Assembly (NCBI GenBank): GCA_963724985.1
Contig: CAVRWV010000021.1
Span: 208,173 to 272,172 of the forward strand
Source: JAJPJE01 sp963724985
GTDB lineage: Bacteria; Acidobacteriota; Terriglobia; Terriglobales; Acidobacteriaceae
Reading direction: 5' to 3'
Length of the DNA stretch: 64,000 nt
This document shows, piece by piece, positions 10,501 to 20,630 of this stretch (the first letter of the stretch is position 1; every line of letters begins with the position of its first letter). The notes beneath the pieces are model-generated. The model searched no databases. It had not been told where the DNA came from and saw only the letters and a program-made list of their open reading frames with translations. Both the position numbers and the translations under genes were made by a program.

Positions 10501-10997
10501 GTCGGCGATACGTTGCCGCTGGTTTGCGCCAGATCGTAAGGATTACGCGTAACGGTGGGGAGCTGGACGATCTCCTGTGAGTTCACCACTGTCGACATCT
10601 GCTGATTTTCGACGTTGACCGCGACTCCGCCCGCCCCTACAACCTCGACGGTTGTACTGCCTCCCGCCGCTGTGAGCCGCGCGTCTAATGTCGGTGAACC
10701 ACCGACGCTGACTTGGACTTGCGATGTGAAGGTCCCAAAGCCTGCTTTTGTCACTGTCAATTCGTAGCGACTCGGGGGCAAACTCGGAATCGAATACGTT
10801 CCATTGCCCGCAGTGGTCGTGGTGCGCGTCGCGCCGGTGCCAAGGTTCTTCGCAGTAACTGTCGCGCCAGGAACAACTGCACCGCTCTGGTCGGTTACAG
10901 TTCCGGCAAGTTGGCCATTTTCAACTTGCGCCCACAGCGCGACAGAAAATATCGACGCCAGCAGGCAAAGGATCAAAACGTATCCGCATGCTTTCAT
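7560..10997 (-). CDS. Oar-like TonB-dependent outer-membrane protein with carboxypeptidase-regulatory-like domain
   Basis: 1145 residues. Signal peptide at about 1-23 (ILCLLASIFSVALWAQ). It is followed at about 25-110 by a carboxypeptidase-regulatory-like Ig fold (GTVTDQSGAVVPGATVTAKN), then a plug region (about 130-230, with INGQREASTDILLDGGQN) and a large outer-membrane beta barrel ending in a short strand with terminal Phe (LGAKITF). This architecture is greatly expanded in Acidobacteriota and resembles Myxococcus Oar. It probably takes up or displays large ligands such as oligosaccharides. No TonB box could be fixed. A 16-bp terminator lies just downstream. The 268 bp upstream hold the promoter region but no recognisable operator. 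Confidence 0.93.
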   Translation of the reverse strand: MKACGYVLILCLLASIFSVALWAQVENGQLAGTVTDQSGAVVPGATVTAKNLGTGATRTTTTAGNGTYSIPSLPPSRYELTVTKAGFGTFTSQVQVSVGGSPTLDARLTAAGGSTTVEVVGAGGVAVNVENQQMSTVVNSQEIVQLPTVTRNPYDLAQTSGNVSPTDVQNRAGGPAGLRGVAVNINGQREASTDILLDGGQNVDLFTASLGQQVPLDSVQEFRLVNSDFTAEYGRATGGIVNVATKSGTNNLHGSVYEFNRISTFTANTYNNDANNVPKGRFTRNQFGMALGGPIKKNKLFFFGSGEGTLVRGNAQQINVVPTPELIAASAPSTQQFFSQFGKFAPGVTPGPVVQTAGGIPAFQQVSYPVAADSGGGVPQSTYNIVGRVDYTVNDKTTLFGRYTIYSENDFAGTNSQSPYAGFNTGQTIFNQNAMLSVTHVFTPNVVMSLKGIFNRLNNQQPLGPQGVVPSLYFFPLTEAFVGGNPVALPGYLPFSPGNAIPFGGPQNVSEGNGDITWVRGAHTLKFGGSYIYTRDNRVFGAYESAVESLANNGDSEGALANLTSGQLFQFQGASFPQGKFPCHTVNGARVVTPDCTLDLPVGPPNFSRSNRYNDGNVFAQDSWKVTPRFTLNLGLRWEYYGVQHNKDPNLDSNFYFGQGTNIFTQVANGFVATTPNAPLSCKCLWNPDFNNFAPRVGFALDVFGNGKTSLRGGFGMAYERNFGNVTFNVIQNPPNYAVVSIFSGQPGFATLPVTSNNFGPLGGSSGTVPLPGTSLRAIDQNIGTAYTYLYSLSAEQEVARNTVLQLAYSGSRGLHLYSIANANQAGAGSIYNGETNVADLPRLNNQYSNINQRGNTGFSYYNAAIASLRTTNFMNKGLDLNVNYTWSHSIDNISTTFSENNNNFNLGYLDPYNPALDRGPSDYDIRHRVVVSGIWSIPAMRDQHGFLGRIAGGWQIAPIFEARTGTPFTIWDSTNAAQQIPRWDPGTGVASHSVTGSPVAVGPNVFNGYQLPLTAAGTPVGAGNPNDINPLLGISDFGPSCTTPGSGAISPCMYPSTMTARNAFRGPNWWNFTAGVYKNIKLKENVALQLRGEFFNILNHHNFYVNGSNTDLGGGITFIEMQKGGFGNPYDERRNVQLGAKITF

Positions 10998-11265
10998 TTA
11001 ACGCCCCCAGCTCAGCCGGCTAATCGCGCCGAACAACCAAGCTCAGTGGCAACAAAGCACGCGATGCTCCAAATACTCAGCATTGAGTGAACTCGACTTA
11101 GTGGAGTCTCAGCCCAGCTCGGTCCCGATATTTGGAGAATGCAGAGATGCACGCTTCGAGAGAGTCGTATTTAGAAGGGACAAGGGCCCTGATTATGGGT
11201 CCGACATCGTAGTGAAAGGGGATTAAGTGAATTGGAATTTCGAGCAGCACGGAATGCGGGCGTCC

Positions 11266-11802
11266 TCACGCCCGCACTTCCGTCAAAGTATTTCGCCGTG
11301 CAGGAACGCGCTCCGCGCAGGCTTTTTCAGAATTGCTGAGCACCGAACGCGCCATTTCCAGACCAGCAAGACTGATCACTCCCAACGCGACGGCCGCGTA
11401 GGCCATCGGCTGGAATGGTCCCATCGGCGAGACAAGGAGCAACAGAGCAATCGTGTATCGTGCCGCGTGCTTCCATGCCTGTCGATCTCCTCGAGCCACG
11501 CAAGCGGAAACACCTACTAACTTCCACCCGAGCCAGACGGTTGCGGCGCCGATCAACATCACGCTGTACACGCTGAAGTCATACGGAGCGTTCTTCAGGT
11601 AATGGTTGGCTATGACCATAATGATCTGAGCAGCGGCAACCAGCGCGGCCGCTAACCCGAGTGTCAATGTCAGCAAAGAGGCGACCAGCAGCCATATTGA
11701 ATTTGTCTGCTTGCGGAAACCGTAGGTGCGCGCTGCCGCGACCGCGAGAGCAACGAGCGTAAGATCGAATTGGGGAACAACCAACATGTTTACCGGATTC
11801 AT
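11266..11802 (-). CDS. Four-helix integral membrane protein of unknown function
   Basis: About 178 residues if translation begins at the ATG at 11802, which is preceded by AGGAGAGAGGC. A longer frame begins 12 codons upstream without such a site. Hydrophobic segments lie at about residues 5-22, 33-60, 70-95 and 118-150. The C-terminal tail of about 30 residues is basic and polar (RVPARRNTLTEVRA). I do not recognise the family. It stands alone on the minus strand between the TonB-dependent protein and a divergent rhodanese gene. Confidence 0.7.
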   Translation of the reverse strand: MNPVNMLVVPQFDLTLVALAVAAARTYGFRKQTNSIWLLVASLLTLTLGLAAALVAAAQIIMVIANHYLKNAPYDFSVYSVMLIGAATVWLGWKLVGVSACVARGDRQAWKHAARYTIALLLLVSPMGPFQPMAYAAVALGVISLAGLEMARSVLSNSEKACAERVPARRNTLTEVRA

Positions 11803-12100
11803 CTGCCTCTCTCCTGTGTAGACGAGGCTAAATACCAACGAAGTAGCTCAACCAACCGCCCACTCTCACACAGATTCATCGCGCCGCTGAAAGTTTCGCG
11901 GATCGCGTAACACGCAATATTTTGACAATTGGCTGCGTCGATTGCTGCGACTGAGTCATCCAAAAAGCTGCTGGCGATGCGGGGCGAGAAGCACTAATTT
12001 CCTCGACAAGACATTCTCTATCGTCGCGTTCAGTTGACGCTTGCGAGAATTTTTCTTACGTGATTGCGAATCTCGTCGCTCTGTGCCGGGAGGAAGTGTC
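11803..12100. other. Divergent intergenic region without a visible gene
   Basis: 298 bp between the divergent membrane-protein and rhodanese genes. It must hold both promoters. I see no open frame with a ribosome site, no strong hairpin and no repeat. The stretch around 11915-11945 is relatively AT-rich and is the likeliest promoter location. Confidence 0.4.
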
Positions 12101-12547
12101 ATGTTCGTGATTCTGGCTATCGCTGCCATAGCGTTGTGCCTACTTATCGCCGTGTGGCTGAGGCGCATGAAAGATCAGCGCGAGTTGGTTCGGCACAGCA
12201 TCACGCCTGACGCTCTCCACGCTTTGTTGGCGGCTAACACAGAGGTGCTTATCTTCGATGTTCGCCAGCCGCTCGACCTTTTAGCTGACGCCGAGATCAT
12301 TCCTGGCTCGAAGAGAATTCCTCCCAAAGAGTTACTTGAGAATCCGTCGCTTATTCCAAGAGAAAGAGACTCGGTGCTGTATTGCACGTGTGCCACTGAC
12401 GAAACCGCACGGCGCATCGTGAAGATCGCCCTATCCCTGAATTTCCTGCAGACTAAATTTCTCAAAGGCGGATTGGCGGCGTGGAAGGCGATGGGCTACT
12501 CGGTGGTGCCATACGAGCAGTCTTTCCATCTCGACACAAGGACGTAG
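12101..12547 (+). CDS. Membrane-anchored rhodanese-like protein
   Basis: About 148 residues from the ATG at 12101, chosen because GGGAGGAAGTGTC precedes it; a longer upstream frame lacks a site. Residues 1-20 form a transmembrane anchor followed by RRMKDQRE. A single rhodanese fold follows (about 30-140), with IFDVRQPLDLLADAEIIPGSKRIP and the active-site loop YCTCATDETARR. The loop is of the YCxC type seen in rhodanese domains joined to DedA proteins, not the classical CxxGxR loop. The first Cys is presumably the sulfur carrier. Its partner in sulfur transfer is unknown. Confidence 0.85.
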   Translation: MFVILAIAAIALCLLIAVWLRRMKDQRELVRHSITPDALHALLAANTEVLIFDVRQPLDLLADAEIIPGSKRIPPKELLENPSLIPRERDSVLYCTCATDETARRIVKIALSLNFLQTKFLKGGLAAWKAMGYSVVPYEQSFHLDTRT

Positions 12548-12568
12548 GCCGACAATAAGAGCAAGACT

Positions 12569-12603
12569 GACTACTGGTTACTCACTACTGACTGCTGACT
12601 ACT
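12569..12603. repeat. Heptanucleotide short tandem repeat overlapping the end of the GH1 gene
   Basis: Five degenerate 7-nt units (GACTACT, GGTTACT, CACTACT, GACTGCT, GACTACT) lie head to tail. On the minus strand they encode the last residues of the beta-glucosidase (QQSVVSNQ), so the repeat appears to have extended or replaced the original C-terminus. Similar heptamer repeats are known as dispersed short tandem repeats in cyanobacteria. I do not know a function. Confidence 0.7.
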
Positions 12604-13902
12604 ATTTACGATCTCGCCGTTGGTTTTCGCGATCTCGGCGTAGAGCCGCGCACTGGGCCGCAACTTTCGCTCCTGCGTTTCGATATTGAGTTCGACCAAT
12701 CCGAAGCGTAGATGCCAGCCCTGGTTCCATTCGAAATTGTCGGTGAGCGTCCAATGAAAGTAGCCGCGTAGATCGATGCCGCGATCAATCAGGTCGCGCA
12801 TCTCGGTAACCGTGTTTGCCAGCAGCCATGGTCGGACGCGATCGGCCCGGTCGGGGACGCCGTTCTCGAGCACATAGATTGGTTTGCGAAGCTTGGTTAC
12901 GTGCTCCACGATCGCGGTGATGGAACCGGGAGTGATTTCAGGAAAGGGCATGCCGATGGGCTGATCGCCCTGCGGGGCATCTGCGGGAATGTGGACATCC
13001 GCAAATAATGTTGCCGCCCTGCGCAGGCTCAGTCCAACGTGCACACGCCCGTAGACGTTGACCCCGACAAAATCGGTCTTGCCCTGCACTGCCCCGGTCT
13101 CGCCGCAAAATGGCTGGATATAACTGCGCGTGCGGCCGCGATGAATAAAGTCAGTGAAGATATCGTTGTAAAAATAGCTCTGGATCCCGCACGCAATGCG
13201 ATTGAACGGACTTCGATCCTTCACTGGCTGGAAGACGATGTAGTTCTGCGTCCAGCCCACATTCGCGCCTGGCTGCAGTTCATGGATCGCGTCGTAGGCG
13301 AGAGCGTGGGCACGTGCCATGTTGGCCAGCGCGCGCAGAGAACTGATGAGCTTGCCTTTTCGTCCGGGAGGAAACTCTCCCAGTTGATAGCCGAGCACGG
13401 CGTAAACGTTCGGCTCATTGAAGGTGACCCAGTCGGAACAAAGATCTCCGAGACTCTCCACGACCTTGCGGGTGAAACGGCCAAAGCGAAGAATCGAGTC
13501 GGGACGCAGGAATGCGCCGGTGTTTTCGAACCACAACGGATTGGTGAAGTGATGCAGACAGAGGAACGGACGCAGACCGCGCGCGTGTAAGCCCTCAAGC
13601 ATTTCGCGATAGCGGGCGATGGCAGCTTCGTCCCATTCGCCCGGGCGGGGTTCGACGCGGCTCCATTCCACCGAGAACCGTAGGGCGTTCAGGTTCATGT
13701 CGCGCGCAATATCGAAGTCACGCTCGGCATTGTGCCACCAGTCGCAGGCCAGTCCACTGCGATCGCCGGAGCGGGTTCGACCGGCGGCTTCCCACGCGAA
13801 CCATTGGTTGTTGCGATTGTCGCCTTCGCACTGGTGCGCGGCAGTGGAGACGCCCCACAGAAAGTCAGGCGGGAACAATCCGGTTGGACGCTTTTCGGGC
13901 AT
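12571..13902 (-). CDS. Beta-glucosidase, glycoside hydrolase family 1
   Basis: 443 residues forming one GH1 barrel. It has the N-terminal family signature FLWGVSTAAHQCEGD (about 14-28), the acid/base Glu163 in TFNEPN and the nucleophile Glu346 in YVLENG. The C-terminal WTLTDNFEWNQGW forms the aglycone-side loop. No signal peptide is seen, so it probably works in the cytosol on cellobiose or other beta-glucosides. Length is normal for the family apart from a Ser/Gln/Val-rich tail of about 10 residues encoded by a heptamer repeat. It is a single gene on this strand. Confidence 0.95.
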   Translation of the reverse strand: MPEKRPTGLFPPDFLWGVSTAAHQCEGDNRNNQWFAWEAAGRTRSGDRSGLACDWWHNAERDFDIARDMNLNALRFSVEWSRVEPRPGEWDEAAIARYREMLEGLHARGLRPFLCLHHFTNPLWFENTGAFLRPDSILRFGRFTRKVVESLGDLCSDWVTFNEPNVYAVLGYQLGEFPPGRKGKLISSLRALANMARAHALAYDAIHELQPGANVGWTQNYIVFQPVKDRSPFNRIACGIQSYFYNDIFTDFIHRGRTRSYIQPFCGETGAVQGKTDFVGVNVYGRVHVGLSLRRAATLFADVHIPADAPQGDQPIGMPFPEITPGSITAIVEHVTKLRKPIYVLENGVPDRADRVRPWLLANTVTEMRDLIDRGIDLRGYFHWTLTDNFEWNQGWHLRFGLVELNIETQERKLRPSARLYAEIAKTNGEIVNSSQQSVVSNQ

Positions 13903-14129
13903 GCGGAGAAATGTGCCTTGAGATTACCATTTCGCCGCGAAATGCTCACCGCTGCTGTTTACTGTTGTCAGGATTACGCTGCGGGCGTGCGGAATGGGAA
14001 TCGCGGCGCTTACTTTCGTAATGCCAGTGATGATCTTCGTGCTGCAGGAATCACTGCGCACGTATCGCGAGAGAGTCACAATCCGGCCAGAAATGAGCCT
14101 CTGTGCAGTTGGGTAGAAGGAGGCAACAA

Positions 14130-14339
14130 ATGGGTACCGAACATCGGATCCAGAATCCAGCCGGTGAGCATATCGCCACGATTCGTTACAACGAATTCGC
14201 GGGCCGTTGGGAGATCGACGCTCTTCGCGAACCAGAGCTGGAATTCCTTTTCAACAGTGAAGAGGAAGCCTGGACCGCGTGGAAGACAGAATTCGATCCG
14301 AACACTGGTGAGCGATTGGGTTCGAAACAGATCGCATGA
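14130..14339 (+). CDS. Small hypothetical protein, 69 aa
   Basis: ATG at 14130 with a near-perfect AAGGAGG eight bases upstream. The product is hydrophilic and acidic, with many Glu and Trp residues in the second half (EEEAWTAWKTEFD). No membrane segment, signal or Cys motif is present. I do not recognise a family. The gene sits about 145 bp upstream of lepA on the same strand, and whether the two share a transcript cannot be told. Confidence 0.65.
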   Translation: MGTEHRIQNPAGEHIATIRYNEFAGRWEIDALREPELEFLFNSEEEAWTAWKTEFDPNTGERLGSKQIA

Positions 14340-14484
14340 TTTGGCTGAGTTGAGATGCCTTACAGTCGCGCAAGACGTGCCGCTCGGCACGCGGGCGCAG
14401 TTGTATGCCATAACTGCGCTCGGAATTCGAGAATTCCCGTAAATTCCTGAATCTGCGGTACCTGTTAGAATCGAAGTACGCTCG

Positions 14485-16290
<1,806 letters not shown>

Positions 16291-16732
16291 GGCCTTTCCC
16301 CGAGGTCCCTTATGCCCATGCGCCAGTTCATTTCTGGTCCAATTCCGTACAAGTCGATTCTCCCAAACAGCTTAGAACGCGCAGGATTCAGGAACTTAGT
16401 TGTGAAAAAGTGACTTTGGTTTCATGACAGGTTAACAAGAATGCAACGGGTCTGGTGCGCTTGCGGGGGTGCCGCTAACTCCTTGTCGGACTGAGCTTTG
16501 AAGGTGTTGTAACAATGGGGCAAAACGCTGCAAGGCGCATCAATGGCGGGTATGCCGCGATGGTAACCTCAGTTCTCCACAGGATTTTCCACAGAACAGA
16601 GGAAAACGTCGGACCCAGCAAGGAGCGCTGGCACAAGGGGAGTTCGCAGAATGAATGGGGCGGGGAGACCTTAACAATAGCGCCTCCCGCAGGTGGGTTT
16701 GTCCTGGCAAAGATCTGCCGACTTCAGGACGG
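16291..16732. other. 442-bp gene-free region with two DnaA-box-like 9-mers
   Basis: The tails of lepA and the foldase gene converge here. I see no convincing gene. Two 9-mers, TTCTCCACA at 16573-16581 and TTTTCCACA at 16585-16593, each differ by one base from the DnaA box TTATCCACA and lie 12 bp apart. Two boxes are too few to call an origin, and no dnaA, dnaN or AT-rich unwinding element is present. Confidence 0.4.
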
Positions 16733-17806
16733 TTACTTGGTCAGGCCGTTATCCTTCAGGATCTGCTCGGCGAAGAAGTTCTCCACCTTGGCCTGATCGC
16801 GAATTACGTCGTAGTAGGCCGACTTCAGCAATTGCTCGCGACGATCACGAAGCTGATCGCGAATCGCCTGCTGGACGCGAGGATCGTTCAGTTCGCGCTG
16901 ACCGGCAGGTTCCTTGGAGACTAATTTCACAATCCGATATCCCATGAACTGCTTGCTCTGGGGATTCTGAATGGTGATGACGCTGCTGTACTGGCCGGGT
17001 TTGAGCTTGAGAACAACGTCTCGGGTGGCCAGGTCGGTACGCTGCAGTCCGGATTCGGGGGTGAAGCCAAGATCGCCGCCGTTTTGGGCGCTCTCAGGAT
17101 CTTCGGAATACTTCATGGCGATGCTGGCGAAGTCCTCACCACTGTCGAGCCGATTCTGGATCATCTGAATCTTCTTCCTGGCGTCGGCGTCGTTCTGTGC
17201 TTTGTCGGCGACGCGCGCCTGGGGATTCGGCATGGGAGTAACGACGATCTGCGCGAGATGATATTGCGGCTCGATCAAATTGAATTCGGGCTTGTGCGCG
17301 TTGTAGTACGCGGTGATGTCGGCGTCAGTAACGTTGATTTTTGAGGTGATCTCTTTGTTGATCACTTTGTCGACAGTGATGGAACGGCGCAGATCGCGCT
17401 TGAAGTCGTCGAGCGAGATATTGCGCTCTTTCATGCGCTGATCAAACTGCTCGGGCGTGTAAGGAGCCTTGATCTCGTTCAGCTTGGCGTTCACTTCGTC
17501 GTCGGTGGCGAGAAGACCGAGCTTTTGCGCGCGCTGCAACAGGATCTCGTTGTCGACGAGCTCGCGGAGGATGTTCAGCTTCAGGCTGACGGCTTGTTCT
17601 CCCGTAACTGGTTGCGGCGAGCCGGCAGTCTGATTGCGGAAATACTTTTCGACTTCGGCGCTCATTATCTTCTTCCCGTTGACCTTGGCGAGCACGTCGG
17701 GACCGCCCTGGCCCCCTTGGCAGGCGATCAGCACGCCGAGAACGAGAAAGCAGAGAACGGCAGGAGCAAACCTGAGTTGACGAAGTTGGCGTTGATTAAA
17801 GCTCAA
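16733..17806 (-). CDS. SurA/parvulin-like periplasmic peptidyl-prolyl isomerase lipoprotein
   Basis: About 357 residues from a TTG at 17806, chosen because GGAGGAAAGAA precedes it. A GTG 17 codons upstream gives a longer frame without such a site. The leader ends in a lipobox-like LIACQ. A SurA N-terminal region follows (about 45-190, with KVNGKKIMSAEVEKYF). The rotamase domain comes next (about 195-310, with FASIAMKYSEDPESAQNGGDLGF and VVLKLKPGQYSSVI). It should help outer-membrane proteins fold. It is downstream of a DsbA-like gene on the same strand, a sensible pairing for envelope protein maturation. Confidence 0.88.
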   Translation of the reverse strand: MSFNQRQLRQLRFAPAVLCFLVLGVLIACQGGQGGPDVLAKVNGKKIMSAEVEKYFRNQTAGSPQPVTGEQAVSLKLNILRELVDNEILLQRAQKLGLLATDDEVNAKLNEIKAPYTPEQFDQRMKERNISLDDFKRDLRRSITVDKVINKEITSKINVTDADITAYYNAHKPEFNLIEPQYHLAQIVVTPMPNPQARVADKAQNDADARKKIQMIQNRLDSGEDFASIAMKYSEDPESAQNGGDLGFTPESGLQRTDLATRDVVLKLKPGQYSSVITIQNPQSKQFMGYRIVKLVSKEPAGQRELNDPRVQQAIRDQLRDRREQLLKSAYYDVIRDQAKVENFFAEQILKDNGLTK

Positions 17807-17862
17807 TTCTTTCCTCCCGCGCCGGGGTGTGCCCTCGAACGCGAAACCGGGTTTCACCTGAC

Positions 17863-18774
17863 TTAATGTGAAGCTGCGACCGGATTGGATCCGGCATCGC
17901 GTAGAGCATTGTCGATAGCAGCGTGCAGCTCTTCGGGCGGCACGGCGCCATCGATTTTGTACCCATTGATGAACAGAGTCGGCGTTGCGCTGACGCCGAG
18001 TTTATCGGCTTCATCGATCGACGCCTGGAGTTGCTTGTCCGATTGCGCCTTGATGCAAGCCTGCACGGGCGCAGTAGGGATTTTAGCCTTTGCTGCCTGA
18101 TCGAGGGTAATGCGATCGATGTTCGCCTCCTGCTCGGCCAATGACTTCGTCTGCGACGAGATCTGATGCTGATTGGCGTGCATGTAGTCGGCAAAATCCC
18201 AATAGGCATCGTTGCTCGATGCTGCCAGGCAGTTGGCATCGTTGGCCGCATGCTTGGCCCACGGATGGATTTCCGCTAACGGGTAGTCCTTGTAAATAAT
18301 CCGGACTCGATCCCCATAGGTCTTGAGGATATCGTCGGTGAGAGTTTCATGCATGCGCGCGCAGAATGGGCATTCGAAGTCGTCGTAGTTGACGATGGTG
18401 ACCTTGGCGTCTTTGTTACCGCGTACCGGCCGCCCGTTGAGATCGATTTTGCTCATCGTGGACTGGTAGGGATCCTGCGTCAGATCCATGCGCGTGAGAC
18501 GAAGCAGAGTCTTGTTGTCCTTGGAGATCAAGAACTTCTGCTCCTGCTTTTTCTCGCCATTGTCGAAGGTCACAAGCAGATTGTCGTAGCCGGGGAAATC
18601 GCTGGGCGAACGTGCGCCAATCACCAGCTTGATGCCAGAGGGCACGTTGTAATACGAACGAAGATTCCGTTCAATACGACGATCGAGCTCAGGCGATGGC
18701 GCCTGGGCGGCACAACCTAAACAGAGCAGTAAAACAAGGGCGCAAGAGCGCCTAATCCATGAAGAATGCAGCAT
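17863..18774 (-). CDS. DsbA-family thiol-disulfide oxidoreductase lipoprotein-like protein
   Basis: 303 residues, ATG preceded by GGAGTTT. A signal sequence ends LCLGCAAQ, with Cys21 a possible lipidation site. An N-terminal region of about 90 residues, typical of acidobacterial DsbA/thioredoxin-like proteins, precedes the thioredoxin fold (about 115-300). The active site CPFC is at 135-138 and the cis-Pro loop is SATPTLFING near the end. It probably oxidises or isomerises disulfides in the periplasm. It lies 57 bp upstream of the SurA-like gene and is likely co-transcribed with it. Confidence 0.92.
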   Translation of the reverse strand: MLHSSWIRRSCALVLLLCLGCAAQAPSPELDRRIERNLRSYYNVPSGIKLVIGARSPSDFPGYDNLLVTFDNGEKKQEQKFLISKDNKTLLRLTRMDLTQDPYQSTMSKIDLNGRPVRGNKDAKVTIVNYDDFECPFCARMHETLTDDILKTYGDRVRIIYKDYPLAEIHPWAKHAANDANCLAASSNDAYWDFADYMHANQHQISSQTKSLAEQEANIDRITLDQAAKAKIPTAPVQACIKAQSDKQLQASIDEADKLGVSATPTLFINGYKIDGAVPPEELHAAIDNALRDAGSNPVAASH

Positions 18775-18859
18775 AAACTCCTAAACAGGAATTATCTCAT
18801 GCAGAGCGGTTGGGAAGGGGTTTCGGCCCCAGTTTTAGCGGCTTCAGGCCCAATTTGAG

Positions 18860-19687
18860 CTAGGCGGACCTAATGGTAGAAAGCGGCAACAGCGCATTCA
18901 TCGAGCCGGAGCGAAAACCTTCGAGATCGAGGGTTACGTAGGTAAATCCGAGCGCCTTGAAGATGCGAACGAACTCGGAGGCCAATTCCGGAGAGAGGGC
19001 GCGAGGAAGTTCTTCCCGAGAAATCTCGATACGCGCAATCTGGCCGTGATGACGAACACGAAACTGGCGGAATCCGAGGGCTCTCAGCGCGTCTTCGCCG
19101 GCTTCGACCGCGGCAAGCGCTTCGCGGGTGACTGGGCGTCCATATTCAATTCGAGAGGAGAGGCAGGCAGATGCAGGCTTGTCCCAGACCCGCAGTCCCG
19201 CGTCCTGTGCTAATTGGCGGATATCCTGCTTGGTGAGCTTGGCGTCAAGGAGAGGAGCGGCGACACCGTGCTTGCGCGCCGCATGCTGGCCGGGACGGAA
19301 ATCGCCCTGATCGTCGAGATTCACGCCGTAAGCAATGGTGTCGAAGCCGCGCTCGACTGCGAATCCTTCCATCACGGTAAAGAGCTCGTCCTTGCAATGG
19401 AAGCAGCGCTGGCCGTCGTTGCGTACATAGTCGGGACGGTCCATCTCGGATGTAGCGAGGATCTCGAGTGGGATGTCCTGCTCCTGCGCGAAGGCGACGG
19501 CATCCTTTAATTGGGCGCGGGCCAACGAGGGGGAGTCGGCGATCACGGCGAGGACGTTCGTGCCCAGCACCTGGCGGGCTTCCCAGGCGAGATAGGCCGA
19601 ATCGATGCCGCCGGAATAAGCAACCAACAGCCTCTGGTAAGACTGCAGGTGACTCCGCAACTCCGCGCGTTTTTGGACCAGGTCCAT
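18860..19687 (-). CDS. larE: ATP-dependent sacrificial sulfur transferase LarE
   Basis: 275 residues. The PP-loop SGGIDS is at 25-30. A CFHC pair (Cys95, Cys98) and PASACLSSR (Cys175) match LarE. In the Lactobacillus enzyme the Cys at this last position gives up its sulfur to the pincer nucleotide of the nickel cofactor, while some homologues use a cluster held by three Cys, and the three Cys here would fit that form. No larB or larC is in the window. The start at 19687 has no strong ribosome site. Confidence 0.9.
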   Translation of the reverse strand: MDLVQKRAELRSHLQSYQRLLVAYSGGIDSAYLAWEARQVLGTNVLAVIADSPSLARAQLKDAVAFAQEQDIPLEILATSEMDRPDYVRNDGQRCFHCKDELFTVMEGFAVERGFDTIAYGVNLDDQGDFRPGQHAARKHGVAAPLLDAKLTKQDIRQLAQDAGLRVWDKPASACLSSRIEYGRPVTREALAAVEAGEDALRALGFRQFRVRHHGQIARIEISREELPRALSPELASEFVRIFKALGFTYVTLDLEGFRSGSMNALLPLSTIRSA

Positions 19688-19883
19688 GACGAGTATGTTA
19701 AATGATGCTGCAAACTGTATGGTGGTTCGGGTATTTGCGTGGGGCGACCGCGAAAAGGCTGCCGCAGGCTGTCTTTGACTCCGGGGTACAGCTGGCCTAG
19801 AATCAATAAGAAGCGAAAGAGCTTCAGACGCAGTTCCTCAGGCGCCGGTGCGCGGCTTGTAGGAGCTCCTCCAGGAGACCAAC

Positions 19884-20051
19884 ATGCTAGGCAAATTAGG
19901 ATTGCCGGAGATTCTGGTAATCGCCGCCATCGCGCTGCTCATCTTCGGGCCGGGCCGCTTGTCCGAACTCGGCAAAGGTTTGGGAGAAGGCATCCGAAAC
20001 TTCAAGGGCGCAGTCAAAGATCCTGAGCCACCTGCCGAGAAGAAAGAGTAG
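19884..20051 (+). CDS. tatA: Twin-arginine translocase subunit TatA/E
   Basis: 55 residues, ATG at 19884 with CAGGAGACCAAC before it. The N-terminal membrane helix (EILVIAAIALLIF) is followed by the FGPGRL hinge. An amphipathic helix (SELGKGLGEGIRNFKGAVKD) and a charged tail ending EKKE complete it, the full TatA layout. It oligomerises to form the Tat pore that exports folded proteins. No tatC is adjacent. The PhoD-like protein at 41466 has a twin-Arg signal and would be a client. Confidence 0.93.
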   Translation: MLGKLGLPEILVIAAIALLIFGPGRLSELGKGLGEGIRNFKGAVKDPEPPAEKKE

Positions 20052-20093
20052 TCGGCAGTCGGTCGTTTTTCTGCTAGTGGGCCTGCGGAGTTG

Positions 20094-20627
20094 CTAACCC
20101 CTGTGCGTAGTGCTTCGCAGTGCGGCGAGTGCTTCCTCAACACAGACTTCCAGCGGCTGATCCGTATCGATCACCGTTTTCGAAAAAGTAATCTCTTCGA
20201 ATTGCTGTTTCACGCGCAAATATAAATTGAAATCCCGGTTGATCGCGGGGTGCGTGTGCGCATCTGCGCTCTGCTCCAACCGAGCGCGTGCGGTCTCGTC
20301 CGAACAGATGCATTCGAGAATCCGCCAGGGCTCTTCCATCTGATCGGCGAAACGAATCACCTGTTCGAGCTGGTAGCGTCGCGAAAAAGGCCTGCCGTCA
20401 AGGATGATGGGGCGCGAAGGTCCGCGATGAACGAGATAGCCGGCCACTTGCATCATGATGCCGACAACAAAATCGTCCTGAGAGGTGGAGTACTCAATGT
20501 CCGATGGAGCGAAGAGAGCGGCGCGAATGGGATCCTTGTCGAGAATGGTCGCGTCGATTCGCTGAGCGAGTGCGTGGGCGAGAGTTGTTTTGCCGGTGCC
20601 GGGCAGGCCGGCGAGGATGATGATCAT
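20094..20627 (-). CDS. P-loop small-molecule kinase (AAA_33-type)
   Basis: 177 residues. The Walker A GLPGTGKTT is at 7-15 and LDKDPIRAALF follows at about 30-42. A lid-like Arg-rich region (DGRPFSRRYQLEQVIRFAD) and CSDETARARLEQ are typical of gluconate kinase or chloramphenicol phosphotransferase-like P-loop kinases. It probably phosphorylates a small metabolite in the cytosol; the substrate is unknown. An 8-nt periodic repeat array begins right at its start codon and fills the space to the biotin carrier gene. Confidence 0.8.
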   Translation of the reverse strand: MIIILAGLPGTGKTTLAHALAQRIDATILDKDPIRAALFAPSDIEYSTSQDDFVVGIMMQVAGYLVHRGPSRPIILDGRPFSRRYQLEQVIRFADQMEEPWRILECICSDETARARLEQSADAHTHPAINRDFNLYLRVKQQFEEITFSKTVIDTDQPLEVCVEEALAALRSTTHRG

Positions 20628-20630
20628 GAA

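Noticed and set aside
16573..16593. Replication origin
   Set aside because: Only two near-match DnaA boxes, no AT-rich unwinding region and no dnaA, dnaN or gyrB nearby.
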